In this document: positions 27,841 through 36,703 of the stretch, one piece after another
How positions within the stretch are numbered: the stretch's first letter is position 1
Layout: every line of letters starts with the position of its first letter
Source of the DNA: Pseudomonadota bacterium
GTDB taxonomy: Bacteria; Pseudomonadota; Alphaproteobacteria; Sphingomonadales; Sphingomonadaceae
Direction: 5' to 3'
DNA: 64,000 nt
Assembly: GCA_023457895.1 (NCBI GenBank)
Contig: JAEXAY010000004.1
Coordinates: 73,574-137,573, forward strand
Notes under the pieces: generated by a model
What the model saw: only the letters and a program-made list of their open reading frames with translations
Told to the model about the DNA's origin: nothing
The model's database searches: none
Made by a program: the position numbers and the translations under genes

Positions 27841-27860
27841 ACTCCATTCAGGATTAGCCC

Positions 27861-29219
27861 ATGCGTTACCTTCCCCTGACCGACGATGACCGCAAGGCGA
27901 TGCTCGATGCGATCGGCGCGGCCTCGATCGATGATCTGTTCCTCGATGTCCCTGCCGAAGCGCGGCTTTCCGGCCCGATCGAGGGCTTGGCCAATCATGC
28001 CGGGGAAATGGCGGTCGAGCGCCACATGAAACGGCTCGCGGCGCAGAATATGGCGGCGGGCGATGGGCCCTTCTTCCTCGGTGCCGGGGCGTATCGCCAT
28101 CATGTTCCGGCCTCGGTCGATCATCTCATCCAGCGCGGCGAGTTCCTCACCGCCTACACCCCCTATCAGCCCGAGATCGCGCAGGGGACGCTGCAGGTGT
28201 TGTTCGAGTTCCAGACGCAGGTCGCGCACCTGTTCGGCTGCGACGTCGCCAATGCCTCGATGTATGACGGATCGACCGCCTGTTATGAGGCGATCACCAT
28301 GGCGGGGCGCATCACCCGCGGCAACAAGGCGATCCTTTCATCGGGATTGCACCCGCATTATCTTTCAGTCGCCCAAACGATGGCGAAGTTCACCGGCGAC
28401 GAACTTGTTACCGCCGCGCCAGCGCTCACACCCGCCTATGATAGCGAACGTCTGCTCGCGGCGATCGACGACCAGACGAGCTGCGTGGTGGTGCAATATC
28501 CGGACATATTGGGCCGCATCACCGATCTCGCGCCGATTGCGCAGAAGGCGCATGAGAAGGGTGCGCTGCTCATCGCGGTGGTGACCGAGCCGGTCGCGCT
28601 GGGCGCGATCGAGGCGCCGGGGCATATGGGCGCGGACATCGTCGTCGGCGAGGGCCAGGCGCTCGGTGTCGGATTGCAGTTCGGCGGGCCTTATGTCGGT
28701 CTCTTCGCGTGCAAGGACAAATATGTCCGCCAGATGCCGGGGCGCCTGTGCGGCGAGACGGTCGACGCGGAAGGCAAGCGCGGCTTCGTGCTCACCTTGT
28801 CGACGCGCGAGCAGCATATCCGGCGCGAAAAGGCGACCTCGAACATTTGCACTAATTCGGGCCTGTGCGCGCTCGCCTTCAGCATCCACATGACATTGCT
28901 CGGCGAGCGCGGCCTCACCGAACTCGCCGCGCGCAACCATGCCCTCGCCTGCGAGGCGGCCGACCGCCTGTCGCAGGTGCCCGGCGTGACGCTGCTCAAC
29001 GACAGTTTCTTCAATGAGTTCACGCTGGTGCTGCCTAGGGAAGCGCGCCCGGTGGTGCGGGCGATGGCGGACCGCGGCGTGCTTGGCGGCGTGTCGCTCG
29101 GGCGGCTCTATCCCGGGCTCGACGCGCTGCAAAACGGCCTGCTCGTCGCGGTTACCGAAACCGTGACGCCGGAGGATATCGAAACTTTTGCCACGACGCT
29201 TGAGGAGGTGCTGAAATGA
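27861..29219 (+). CDS. gcvPA: Glycine dehydrogenase (decarboxylating) subunit 1
   Basis: The 452-aa alpha subunit of the two-subunit P protein forms the glycine decarboxylase with GcvPB. It starts MRYLPLTDDDR, and has AGAYRHHVPASVDHL, YTPYQPEIAQGTLQ and NASMYDGSTACYEA. The split form of the P protein is the usual one in sphingomonads. The gene overlaps gcvPB by 4 nt, implying coupled synthesis of the two subunits. Confidence 0.94.
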   Translation: MRYLPLTDDDRKAMLDAIGAASIDDLFLDVPAEARLSGPIEGLANHAGEMAVERHMKRLAAQNMAAGDGPFFLGAGAYRHHVPASVDHLIQRGEFLTAYTPYQPEIAQGTLQVLFEFQTQVAHLFGCDVANASMYDGSTACYEAITMAGRITRGNKAILSSGLHPHYLSVAQTMAKFTGDELVTAAPALTPAYDSERLLAAIDDQTSCVVVQYPDILGRITDLAPIAQKAHEKGALLIAVVTEPVALGAIEAPGHMGADIVVGEGQALGVGLQFGGPYVGLFACKDKYVRQMPGRLCGETVDAEGKRGFVLTLSTREQHIRREKATSNICTNSGLCALAFSIHMTLLGERGLTELAARNHALACEAADRLSQVPGVTLLNDSFFNEFTLVLPREARPVVRAMADRGVLGGVSLGRLYPGLDALQNGLLVAVTETVTPEDIETFATTLEEVLK

Positions 29220-30835
29220 GCTCCGAAAAAACCAGCAAGCCCAATGCGAGCGGATGGCGTCCCGAAATGGGCGAGGCTGGCAAGGGCGAAGGGCCCGAAA
29301 CCTTCACCGGCAACAAGGCGCTGATGCTCGAAGAGCCGCTGATTTTCGAGATTGGCGCGCGCAATGTCACGGGGGTGGATTTTGAGGATTTCGGTGGCAC
29401 GGCGCAGGGAAACAAATTAGGCAAACTCCAGCGCAAGACCCCGATCAACCTCCCCGGTCTTACCGAGGCTGAAACGGTGCGCCACTATACCCGCCTCAGC
29501 CGCCAGAATTACGGCATCGACCTCGGTTTTTTCCCGCTCGGTTCGTGCACGATGAAGCATAATCCGCGTCTCAACGAAAAGGTCGCGCGGATGCCGGGAT
29601 TTGCCGATGTCCACCCGCTGCAGCCGGTCGATACGGTGCAGGGCGCGCTCGGCGTGATTGCCGAGCTCGGCGAATGGCTGGTGCGCCTCACTGGCATGGC
29701 GGGCGTCGCCATGTCGCCCAAGGCCGGCGCGCATGGCGAACTGTGCGGCGTGCTTGCGATCCGCGCGGCGCTCGAAGCGCGCGGCGATGCGCGCGAGGTC
29801 ATCCTCGTCCCGGAAAGCGCGCATGGCACCAACCCCGCCACCGCCGCCTTTGCCGGTTATCGCACCGAAAATATCCCGGCAACGAAGGATGGCCGCGTCG
29901 ATGTCGCGGCGCTCGAGGCGCGGCTGGGCCCGGATGTGGCGGCGGTGATGATCACCAACCCCAACACCTGCGGCCTGTTCGAGCGCGATTTCAGGCGCAT
30001 CTCCGATCTCGTCCATGCCGCGGGCGCGTTCGTCTATTGCGACGGCGCCAATTTCAACGCGATCATGGGCAGGGTGCGTCCCGGCGATCTTGGCGTCGAT
30101 GCGATGCACATCAACCTCCACAAGACCTTCTCGACCCCGCACGGCGGCGGCGGGCCGGGCGCGGGGCCCGTCGTCCTGTCCGCAGCGCTGCTGCCTTTCG
30201 CCCCGCTGCCGATGGTGGAGAAGCAGGGCGAGCGCTATATCCTCGTCGAGGAGGAAACGGCCGCAGAGCATCACGGCCAGAGCTTTGGCCGCATGGTCGC
30301 GTTCCACGGCCAGATGGGCATGTTCACCCGCGCGCTGACCTATATCCTCAGCCACGGCGCCAATGGCCTGAAGCAGGTCAGCGAGGATGCGGTGCTCAAT
30401 GCCAACTATATCCTGCGCAGCCTCGAGGATGTGCTCGATGCGCCCTTCGCCCATGCGGGTCCGTGCATGCATGAGGCGATCTTCAGCGACAAGGGGCTCG
30501 CCGAGGGCTTTTCGACGCTCGACATCGCCAAGGGCCTGATCGACGAGGGCTTCCACCCGATGACGGTCTATTTCCCGCTCGTCGTTCACGGCGCGATGCT
30601 GATCGAGCCGACCGAGACCGAATCGAAGCGCGTGCTCGACCAGTTCATCGGCGCACTCAAATCCGTTGCGGCGCAGGCGAAGCAGGGCCATCCGGCGCTG
30701 AAGGGCGCCCCCCATTACGCCCCGCGCCGCCGGCTCGACGAAACCGCCGCGGCAAGAAAGCCAGTGCTCGGCTGGAAGGAGCCGGTGCCCGAGGCGGCGG
30801 GCAGCGGCGCGGGTGCGGGTGTCGGCGGCGGCTAG
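29216..30835 (+). CDS. gcvPB: Glycine dehydrogenase (decarboxylating) subunit 2
   Basis: This 539-aa PLP-bearing beta subunit of the P protein has the cofactor lysine in NLHKTFSTPHGGGGPG. The N-terminal part includes LGSCTMKHNPR. At 539 residues it is slightly long, and the C-terminus is a Gly/Ala-rich tail (GSGAGAGVGGG). It closes the riboswitch-controlled operon; gshB converges on it 49 nt later. Confidence 0.94.
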   Translation: MSSEKTSKPNASGWRPEMGEAGKGEGPETFTGNKALMLEEPLIFEIGARNVTGVDFEDFGGTAQGNKLGKLQRKTPINLPGLTEAETVRHYTRLSRQNYGIDLGFFPLGSCTMKHNPRLNEKVARMPGFADVHPLQPVDTVQGALGVIAELGEWLVRLTGMAGVAMSPKAGAHGELCGVLAIRAALEARGDAREVILVPESAHGTNPATAAFAGYRTENIPATKDGRVDVAALEARLGPDVAAVMITNPNTCGLFERDFRRISDLVHAAGAFVYCDGANFNAIMGRVRPGDLGVDAMHINLHKTFSTPHGGGGPGAGPVVLSAALLPFAPLPMVEKQGERYILVEEETAAEHHGQSFGRMVAFHGQMGMFTRALTYILSHGANGLKQVSEDAVLNANYILRSLEDVLDAPFAHAGPCMHEAIFSDKGLAEGFSTLDIAKGLIDEGFHPMTVYFPLVVHGAMLIEPTETESKRVLDQFIGALKSVAAQAKQGHPALKGAPHYAPRRRLDETAAARKPVLGWKEPVPEAAGSGAGAGVGGG

Positions 30836-30884
30836 GCCCGCCGTTAAATCTCGATAACGAGCCGTAGGACCGGCCGGCGAAGTT

Positions 30885-31838
30885 TTACCGGACCAACCGC
30901 CGCGCCACCGCATCCCAGATCATGCCGGGGGTGTTGGTGCCGTTGAACTTGTCTATCGCGACGATGCCGGTGGGTGAGGTCACGTTGATTTCGGTCAGCC
31001 ATTCGCCGCCGATCACGTCGATGCCGACGAACAACAGCCCGCGCGCCTTGAGTTCGGGGCCGAGCGCAGCGCAGATTTCCTGCTCGCGCGGGGTTAGCTG
31101 CGTCGCCTCGGCCGACCCGCCGACCGCGAGGTTGGAGCGGATTTCGCCGTCGCCGGGGAGGCGGTTGATCGCGCCCGCGACCTCGCCATCGACCAGCACG
31201 ATACGCTTGTCGCCCTTGGTCACGCTCGGGATGAAGGCCTGGATCATGTGCGGCTCGACCCAGATGGTGTCGAACACTTCCATCAGCGCCGACAGGTTGG
31301 CGCCATCGGCTTCGACCTTAAAGATCGCCTTGCCACCATTGCCGTGCAGCGGCTTGATCACGATCGCGCCATGTTGGCCAAGAAAGCTGCGCGCTTCCTC
31401 GAGGCTGCGGGTGATCATCGTCGGCGGCATGAAGTGCGCATAGTCGAGCACGAAAAGTTTTTCCGGCGCGTTGCGGATCGCGACCGGGTTGTTGACCACC
31501 AGCGTTTCGCCCTCGATGCGCTCGAGCAGATGGGTCGCGGTTATATAGCTCAAGTCGAACGGCGGGTCCTGCCGCACCCAGACCACGTCAACGTCCGCGC
31601 CAAGATCAATCGTGCGGGGTTCGCCGAGGCGGAAATGATCGCCCGCCACGCGCTGCACCATCTCGACCGGATGGGCGAAGGCCTTGAGGCGATTGTCGCG
31701 CCACGTCAGCGCCTTCACATCATAATGCCACACCTCATACCCGCGCGCCTGGGCTTCGAGCATCAGCGCGAAACTGCTGTCGCCGTTGATATTGATCCCG
31801 GCCATCGGGTCCATCTGGAAGGCGGTGCGAAGGGTCAT
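30885..31838 (-). CDS. gshB: Glutathione synthetase
   Basis: The 317-aa ATP-grasp enzyme joins gamma-glutamylcysteine and glycine. Key blocks are FQMDPMAGIN at the N-terminus, VRQDPPFDLSY, IKPLHGNGGKAIF and the C-terminal INVTSPTGI. I chose ATG 31838, with GGAG upstream on the minus strand; an upstream start would add seven residues. It uses glycine and is convergent with the glycine cleavage operon. Confidence 0.94.
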   Translation of the reverse strand: MTLRTAFQMDPMAGININGDSSFALMLEAQARGYEVWHYDVKALTWRDNRLKAFAHPVEMVQRVAGDHFRLGEPRTIDLGADVDVVWVRQDPPFDLSYITATHLLERIEGETLVVNNPVAIRNAPEKLFVLDYAHFMPPTMITRSLEEARSFLGQHGAIVIKPLHGNGGKAIFKVEADGANLSALMEVFDTIWVEPHMIQAFIPSVTKGDKRIVLVDGEVAGAINRLPGDGEIRSNLAVGGSAEATQLTPREQEICAALGPELKARGLLFVGIDVIGGEWLTEINVTSPTGIVAIDKFNGTNTPGMIWDAVARRLVR

Positions 31839-31869
31839 GTCATTACTCCGTTGCCGCAAAGGCGCTTGA

Positions 31870-31960
31870 AATATAGTCCAAAACCCTGAGCTTGTCGAAG
31901 GGCGTTGAGAAGGTCATCCAGTGCGGATGGACGTCCTTCGACAAGCTCAAGACTATGGTT
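31870..31960. repeat. Inverted pair of GAGCTTGTCGAAGG repeats
   Basis: CCCTGAGCTTGTCGAAGGGC at about 31884 faces an inverted copy, GTCCTTCGACAAGCTCAAG, at about 31933. The flanks (ATAGTCC and GACTAT) extend the symmetry. Further copies lie near 34410, 34449 and 35230. These are REP-like elements between genes and I assign no function. Confidence 0.75.
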
Positions 31961-31991
31961 ATTAACGGCGATCTGGTGACGTGCGGGCTGG

Positions 31992-32354
31992 TCAAATCGT
32001 CACATTGACCAGATGGCGCGGGAGACTGCGCGGCGCAAGCAGGATTACGTCGACGCGGATATCTTCGCCTGTTTTGGCATAGCGGTGGGCAAGATAGTCC
32101 GCCGCTTGCACCACCCGGCGCAACCGCCAGGCGTCGATGGCATGGTCAAGCTCGGCCTTGCCCTTCCGTTGCTTTACTTCGACAAAGGCGATGGTGCGGC
32201 CGCGTTTCGCTACCAGATCGACCTCGCCGCCATGCACGCGCACGCGCCGGTCGAGGATACGCCAGCCGTGGAGACGCAGCCACCAGGCGGCGACCGTCTC
32301 GGCGCGGCGGCCTTGCGCTTCGGCCTGCCGGCGCCTGGCCGAAGGCGCGCTCAT
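31992..32354 (-). CDS. yraN: YraN family (UPF0102) nuclease-fold protein
   Basis: This 120-aa product matches the YraN/UPF0102 family, whose fold resembles Holliday-junction resolvases. Its active-site-like residues are GGEVDLVAKRG and VEVKQRK. The biochemical role is unproven. ATG 32354 overlaps the rsmI stop by 4 nt, and the rsmI-yraN pairing is widespread. The frame stays open upstream inside rsmI, but only this start gives the family N-terminus. Confidence 0.88.
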   Translation of the reverse strand: MSAPSARRRQAEAQGRRAETVAAWWLRLHGWRILDRRVRVHGGEVDLVAKRGRTIAFVEVKQRKGKAELDHAIDAWRLRRVVQAADYLAHRYAKTGEDIRVDVILLAPRSLPRHLVNVTI

Positions 32355-33187
32355 TCGCCCTTCAGCTCCATCGCGCGGGCATAGACCTTGTGGCGGTCGA
32401 GCCGCAGCGTTTTGGCCACCTCCTTCGCCGCCTTGGCGGGCGGGAGGGTTTCGAGTGCGGCACGGAGCGCATCGTCGAGACCGGCGGCGTCGGGCGGCGC
32501 TACCTCTCCGGGCGGCCCTACCATCAGCACGATCTCGCCCTTGGGTTCCTCGTCCGCATAGCGCGCAGCGAGTTCGGCAAGGCTGCCGGTGACGACTTCC
32601 TCGAACTTCTTGCTGATCTCGCGCGCGACCGCCGCTTCGCGGGTCCCGAGGAGGCTGGCCAGTGCCTTCAGCGTCGCGCCGAGCCTTGGCCCGCTTTCGT
32701 AAAAGACCAGCGTTGCCCGCATCGCGCCCAGTTCGGCAATCGCCTCGGCCTTCGCCTTTTCCTTTGCCGGCAGAAAGCCTGCGAACAGGAAGCGGTCGGT
32801 CGGGAGCCCCGCCATCGAGAGCGCGGTGGTTGCGGCGCACGGGCCGGGCAGTGCGGTGACAAAGCGTCCCGCCGCGCGCGCATCGCGCACCAGCTTGTAG
32901 CCGGGATCGGAGATGAGCGGAGTGCCCGCGTCGGACACCAGCACCACCACCTCGTCGGCCATGCGCGCGATCAGCCGTTCGCGGTCGGCCTCGCGGCTAT
33001 GGTCGTGATAGGGCAGCATCGGCTTTTTGAGGCCGAGATGGTTGAGCAGCTTTCCCGTCACCCGGCTGTCCTCGACCGCGATGACATCGGCGGCGGCGAG
33101 CAGCGCGGCTGATCGCTTTGTGATGTCACCGAGGTTGCCGATTGGCGTCGGCACGATATACAGGCCGGGAAGAGGAGACGATTCCAT
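32351..33187 (-). CDS. rsmI: 16S rRNA (cytidine(1402)-2'-O)-methyltransferase RsmI
   Basis: The 278-aa SAM enzyme methylates the 2'-OH of C1402 in 16S rRNA. The family start LYIVPTPIGNLGDIT and the VSDAGTPLISDPGY block are present. With RsmH (2041-3009), both modifiers of C1402 are in this window. Its start codon ATG (33187-33185, minus strand) overlaps the divergent start of the lipoprotein gene in the shared sequence CATG. Confidence 0.93.
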   Translation of the reverse strand: MESSPLPGLYIVPTPIGNLGDITKRSAALLAAADVIAVEDSRVTGKLLNHLGLKKPMLPYHDHSREADRERLIARMADEVVVLVSDAGTPLISDPGYKLVRDARAAGRFVTALPGPCAATTALSMAGLPTDRFLFAGFLPAKEKAKAEAIAELGAMRATLVFYESGPRLGATLKALASLLGTREAAVAREISKKFEEVVTGSLAELAARYADEEPKGEIVLMVGPPGEVAPPDAAGLDDALRAALETLPPAKAAKEVAKTLRLDRHKVYARAMELKGE

Positions 33188-34394
33188 GACGGCGTTAATG
33201 GCAGACCAGCGGGTGGATGCACAGGGCTATGTTGGCAATGGCGGGAGCGGGATAAGTCGCCGCAAATGGCTGGGGCGCGGCTTTGTGATCGCTACGGCCA
33301 TGCTGGTCGCGGGCTGTCAGACGGTGGTGCCGAAGGGGCCGCCGGGCACACCGAGCGAGCCGGTGGTGACGCCGGGCCTTCCGACTGATACCGCACGCCA
33401 CCGCATTGCGCTGCTGGTGCCGCAGACCGGGAGCGGTGCCGATGTCGGGCAGGATCTTGCCAACGTCACGATGATGGCGGTGCTCGACAGCAACACCGAC
33501 AAGCTGCGTATCACCACTTATGATACGGGAAGCGGCGCCGCGGCCGCCGCACAAAAGGCGATTGCCGATGGCAACAAGCTCATTCTCGGCCCGCTTTATG
33601 CCGAGGATGTCAAGGCGGTCGCTCCGGTCGCGCAGGCGGCGGGCGTTCCGATCATCAGCTTTTCGAACGATACCTCGGTCGCGGGCAACGGCGTCTACCT
33701 GCTTGGTTATGTGCCGGGGCAGTCGGTGACGCGGGTCGTCACCTATGCGCGCGGACAGGGGATGAGCAAGTTTGCCGCGATCGCACCGCAGGGCGCTTAT
33801 GGCGAGCGCGCGCTCGCGGCGCTGCGCTCCACGGTTGCGGCCAATGGCGGCACCGTGGTCGCGACCGAAAGCTATGAGCGCTCGGCCGCGAGCGTCACCG
33901 GCGCTATCCGCCGCCTGTCGCGGGTGGGCAGCTATGACGCGTTGCTGATCGCCGACAGCGGGCGGATCGCGCTGCAGGCCGCGCCGCTGGTCCGCGCCAA
34001 TTCATCCAGGACGGCGAAAATCCTCGGCACCGAATTGTGGAACACCGAAGCATCGCTCGCGGGCAATTCCGCGCTGCGCGGAGCCTGGTTCGCCAGCGTT
34101 TCGGATGATATGTACCGCCAGCTCGCGGACAAATATCGCGCGCGCTACGGCAAGGCGCCGCACCGTTATGCCAGCCTTGGCTATGACGCGGTGCTGCTTG
34201 CGATCAAGATGGCACGCAACTGGAAACCGGGCACGCGCTTCCCGGCCAATAACCTCCACGCCGCCGACGGTTTCGGTGGAATTGACGGCATCTTCCGCTT
34301 CAACCGGCAAGGCATCGCCGAACGCGCGCTCGAAGTGACCGAAGTGCGCGCAGGCGGGTTCACCGTGGTCGATCCGGCCGCGAAACAATGGTGA
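33186..34394 (+). CDS. LppC/LpoA-like penicillin-binding protein activator lipoprotein
   Basis: The 402-aa product has the periplasmic-binding fold of the LppC/LpoA C-terminal domain (RIALLVPQTGSGADVGQ near residue 70 and ILGPLYAEDVKAVAP). In gammaproteobacteria LpoA activates PBP1A. The signal has a lipobox LVAGC with Cys at 44 and a twin-arginine-like stretch SRRKWLG just before its hydrophobic core. The start at 33186 gives a long n-region; ATG 33198 is possible. It diverges from rsmI with overlapping starts, an arrangement often seen with this family. Confidence 0.8.
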   Translation: MTALMADQRVDAQGYVGNGGSGISRRKWLGRGFVIATAMLVAGCQTVVPKGPPGTPSEPVVTPGLPTDTARHRIALLVPQTGSGADVGQDLANVTMMAVLDSNTDKLRITTYDTGSGAAAAAQKAIADGNKLILGPLYAEDVKAVAPVAQAAGVPIISFSNDTSVAGNGVYLLGYVPGQSVTRVVTYARGQGMSKFAAIAPQGAYGERALAALRSTVAANGGTVVATESYERSAASVTGAIRRLSRVGSYDALLIADSGRIALQAAPLVRANSSRTAKILGTELWNTEASLAGNSALRGAWFASVSDDMYRQLADKYRARYGKAPHRYASLGYDAVLLAIKMARNWKPGTRFPANNLHAADGFGGIDGIFRFNRQGIAERALEVTEVRAGGFTVVDPAAKQW

Positions 34395-34410
34395 TGTCCG
34401 GCTGATAGCC

Positions 34411-34470
34411 GTGCTTCGACAGGCTCAGCACTGCGGACTGATCCGTAGCCCTGAGCTTGTCGAAGGGCGT
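34411..34470. repeat. REP-like repeat pair near 34.4 kb
   Basis: GTGCTTCGACAGGCTCAGCAC at 34411 and CCCTGAGCTTGTCGAAGGGC at about 34449 are inverted relatives of the repeats near 31.9 kb. They fill the gap between two convergent genes. Confidence 0.7.
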
Positions 34471-34486
34471 TTAGCCGCGCGGGCGC

Positions 34487-35140
34487 CTAGCCGATCTTCT
34501 GCCCCGTCTTCGCCCAGTCGGCGAGGAATCCCTCGATCCCCTTGTCGGTCAGCACATGTTTGGCGAGCGCCTTGATCACCGCGGGCGGGGCGGTCATCAC
34601 GTCGGCACCGATCCTGGCGGCCTCGTGAACATGCATCACATGGCGCACCGAGGCGACGAGGATTTGCGTGTCGAACATGTAATTGTCGTAGATCAGGCGG
34701 ATGTCGCGGATGAGTTCCATGCCGTCGAAACCATTGTCGTCATGCCGCCCGACGAACGGCGACACGAAGGTCGCGCCCGCCTTGGCTGCAAGCAGGGCCT
34801 GATTGGCCGAAAAGCACAAGGTCACATTGACCATCGTGCCATCGCCGGTGAGCTTCTTGCAGGTCTTGAGGCCATCGAGCGTCAGCGGCACCTTGATCGC
34901 GACATTGTCGGCGATCTTGCGCAGGATTTCGGCTTCGCGCATCATCCCGTCATGGTCGAGCGCGACCACTTCGGCCGACACTGGCCCATCGACGATACCG
35001 CAGATTTCCTTCGTCACCTCCATGAAGTCGCGGCCCGACTTGGCGATCAGCGAAGGGTTGGTGGTGACCCCATCGAGCAGCCCGGTTTCGGCGAGTTCGC
35101 GAATATCCTCGATTTCGGCGGTGTCGGCAAAAAATTTCAT
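34487..35140 (-). CDS. fsa: Transaldolase-like / fructose-6-phosphate aldolase
   Basis: This 217-aa member of the small transaldolase family (TalC/Fsa) starts MKFFADTAEIEDIRELAE and has DGVTTNPSLI. The Schiff-base lysine is in NVAIKVPLT, and the LCFSANQALLAAKAGA block is conserved. Whether it acts as transaldolase or as F6P aldolase cannot be read from the sequence. It sits alone between repeat-rich gaps. Confidence 0.88.
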   Translation of the reverse strand: MKFFADTAEIEDIRELAETGLLDGVTTNPSLIAKSGRDFMEVTKEICGIVDGPVSAEVVALDHDGMMREAEILRKIADNVAIKVPLTLDGLKTCKKLTGDGTMVNVTLCFSANQALLAAKAGATFVSPFVGRHDDNGFDGMELIRDIRLIYDNYMFDTQILVASVRHVMHVHEAARIGADVMTAPPAVIKALAKHVLTDKGIEGFLADWAKTGQKIG

Positions 35141-35224
35141 GGGCGGGTCCTCGTTGACAAGATGGGGTCGGAAAAGATGTGGCGGGCGCGATTCGCGAAA
35201 AACTCCGCCTCTCTCTAACCGTTC

Positions 35225-35306
35225 GCCCCGGGCTTGTCGAAGGACGTCAACGCCCCCTTACTCCGTCATTGCGAGCCGCGCGCCTGAAGGCGCTCGCAAT
35301 GACGCG
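35225..35306. repeat. Two different palindromic repeats near 35.25 kb
   Basis: CCCGGGCTTGTCGAAGGACG (about 35227) is a further copy of the GCTTGTCGAAGG family. Right behind it, CGTCATTGCGAGC (35263-35275) pairs with GCTCGCAATGACG (about 35292-35304), a second, unrelated palindrome family that is common in many bacterial genomes. Confidence 0.7.
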
Positions 35307-35324
35307 ATTCTACAAAACCTCTTC

Positions 35325-36011
35325 TCACAACACTCCCAGTACGCTCATCAGCAGCGGGTCGTTGGCCGAGGACGGATTGGCGCGGATCGCGGCTTCTTCG
35401 GCCCCGATCGAATCATAGATGGCGCGCGAAGCCTTGCGGCTGACATCGTCGGCGAGGCCGGCAAAATTGATGCCGGTGGCCTGACGCAGCACTTCGGACA
35501 CAATCTCGTTGTCGAACATGCGGAGGCCTTCGCCGACGCCCGGAACCAGCGCATTGAACAATGCATCGCCCATCGCCTGCTCAAGCACATCGGTCGCCGC
35601 ATGCGGTCCGCCGCGGATGATGCCGAGCGCATCGGCGATCTGGATGCCGCGGATTGCATCGATAACCATCGGCGCGGCGCGGCGCGCGCCCACTTCGGCG
35701 GCGCGGTTGACCTGCCGGTGGAGCCGGTCGCGCACCAGCGTGCTGGTCAACACGCGCGCGAGGACGTTGCCAAGGCCCGAACCACCGATGTCGGTCGGCA
35801 CAGCAATGCGCGCAATCTGGCTGTCGTAAAAGCCGTTGGGTTCCATCAGCCGTGCAAAGGCGCGCTGCGAGGAAATGGTGAGCAGGCGGCGGATCGCATC
35901 GACGAGGCTGAGGCTTCCGATTCCGGTCGCGCAGCCGGGCAGCGCCAGCAGGCCAAGCAGCGCGGTGCCGCCGATCAGGCTGCGGCGGGTAAGCGGGGTT
36001 TCGATGGTCAT
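35325..36011 (-). CDS. DUF4197 lipoprotein
   Basis: The 228-aa product has an N-terminal signal TRRSLIGGTALLGLLALPGC, a lipobox with Cys at 27 and a twin-arginine-like RR. The rest matches the DUF4197 pattern (FYDSQIARIAVP, DALFNALVPGVGEGLRMFD). It is an envelope protein of unknown function. Like the LppC-like protein, its signal looks Tat-compatible. Confidence 0.8.
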   Translation of the reverse strand: MTIETPLTRRSLIGGTALLGLLALPGCATGIGSLSLVDAIRRLLTISSQRAFARLMEPNGFYDSQIARIAVPTDIGGSGLGNVLARVLTSTLVRDRLHRQVNRAAEVGARRAAPMVIDAIRGIQIADALGIIRGGPHAATDVLEQAMGDALFNALVPGVGEGLRMFDNEIVSEVLRQATGINFAGLADDVSRKASRAIYDSIGAEEAAIRANPSSANDPLLMSVLGVL

Positions 36012-36181
36012 GATGCGGGTTCCTCCTGCCTGTTTGGCTATACGTCTGAATTAACCCGATTGTTCCTGCCGTACAATCGCTGTGCCGATGCTGAACGGGA
36101 CGGGCAGGAAGGGGAAAGGATCGGACAGGGGGCGGGGTGTCGGTCGTCGAACCAGCTTCCTTCCCTCGATCAGCCTATCGG

Positions 36182-36703
36182 CTAGGGTCGAAACTCCGAC
36201 TGATCGGCGATGATGCTGTCGTTCTTGCAGAAATATCGCGCGACCTCGGTGCCCTTCTGAGCCGCGCTCATGGCGTCCGCATTCCTGAATATGCGTAGCT
36301 CTGCGCCAAGGAAACCATCATACAGATCATCGTCGACGGCCAGCATGGCGGCATAGACATAATCCTTGTTTTCATAGCCGGTCATCAGAAACATGCTCAT
36401 GCTTTGGCCATAGATGCGCTTGTCCACCGCATTGGCATCAATCGCGTTGAAGAAGGTGGTGCTGGGTGTGAAATATAATTCTGCGGGCTTGTAACCCCTG
36501 GCGAAAGAATAAGACTTCAGATCACCATGAATCGACGAGGCCGAAGCCGTCTCTTCGGACACTATCTCGTGGCAGAACTCGACCCGCGCGTCATTTTCAA
36601 GCGTGCAGGAAAACAGGATCTGCATCGGAAGCGGACAATTGGCCTGTGCCACCGTTCCCCAGCCGGCGAAACCAGCCGCGATCAGAAAATGCCGATATTT
36701 CAT
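36182..36703 (-). CDS. Hypothetical secreted protein
   Basis: I do not recognise this 173-aa product. It starts MKYRHFLIAAGFAGWGTVAQA, a clear signal peptide with cleavage after AQA. The mature part has four cysteines (two in CPLPMQILFSC, then FCHE and YFCKN) that could form disulphides. ATG 36703 follows AAGGAGAG on the minus strand. Codon use appears less GC-rich than its neighbours, and a 505-nt AT-richer gap lies upstream, so it may be a recent arrival. Confidence 0.65.
   Translation of the reverse strand: MKYRHFLIAAGFAGWGTVAQANCPLPMQILFSCTLENDARVEFCHEIVSEETASASSIHGDLKSYSFARGYKPAELYFTPSTTFFNAIDANAVDKRIYGQSMSMFLMTGYENKDYVYAAMLAVDDDLYDGFLGAELRIFRNADAMSAAQKGTEVARYFCKNDSIIADQSEFRP

Noticed and set aside
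29417..30913. 498-residue minus-strand frame opposite gcvPB
   Set aside because: Composition is that of an antisense frame; gcvPB on the plus strand is clearly the real gene.
34803..36185. 460-residue plus-strand frame across fsa and DUF4197
   Set aside because: It crosses two recognised genes and repeat-rich gaps, with random-looking composition.
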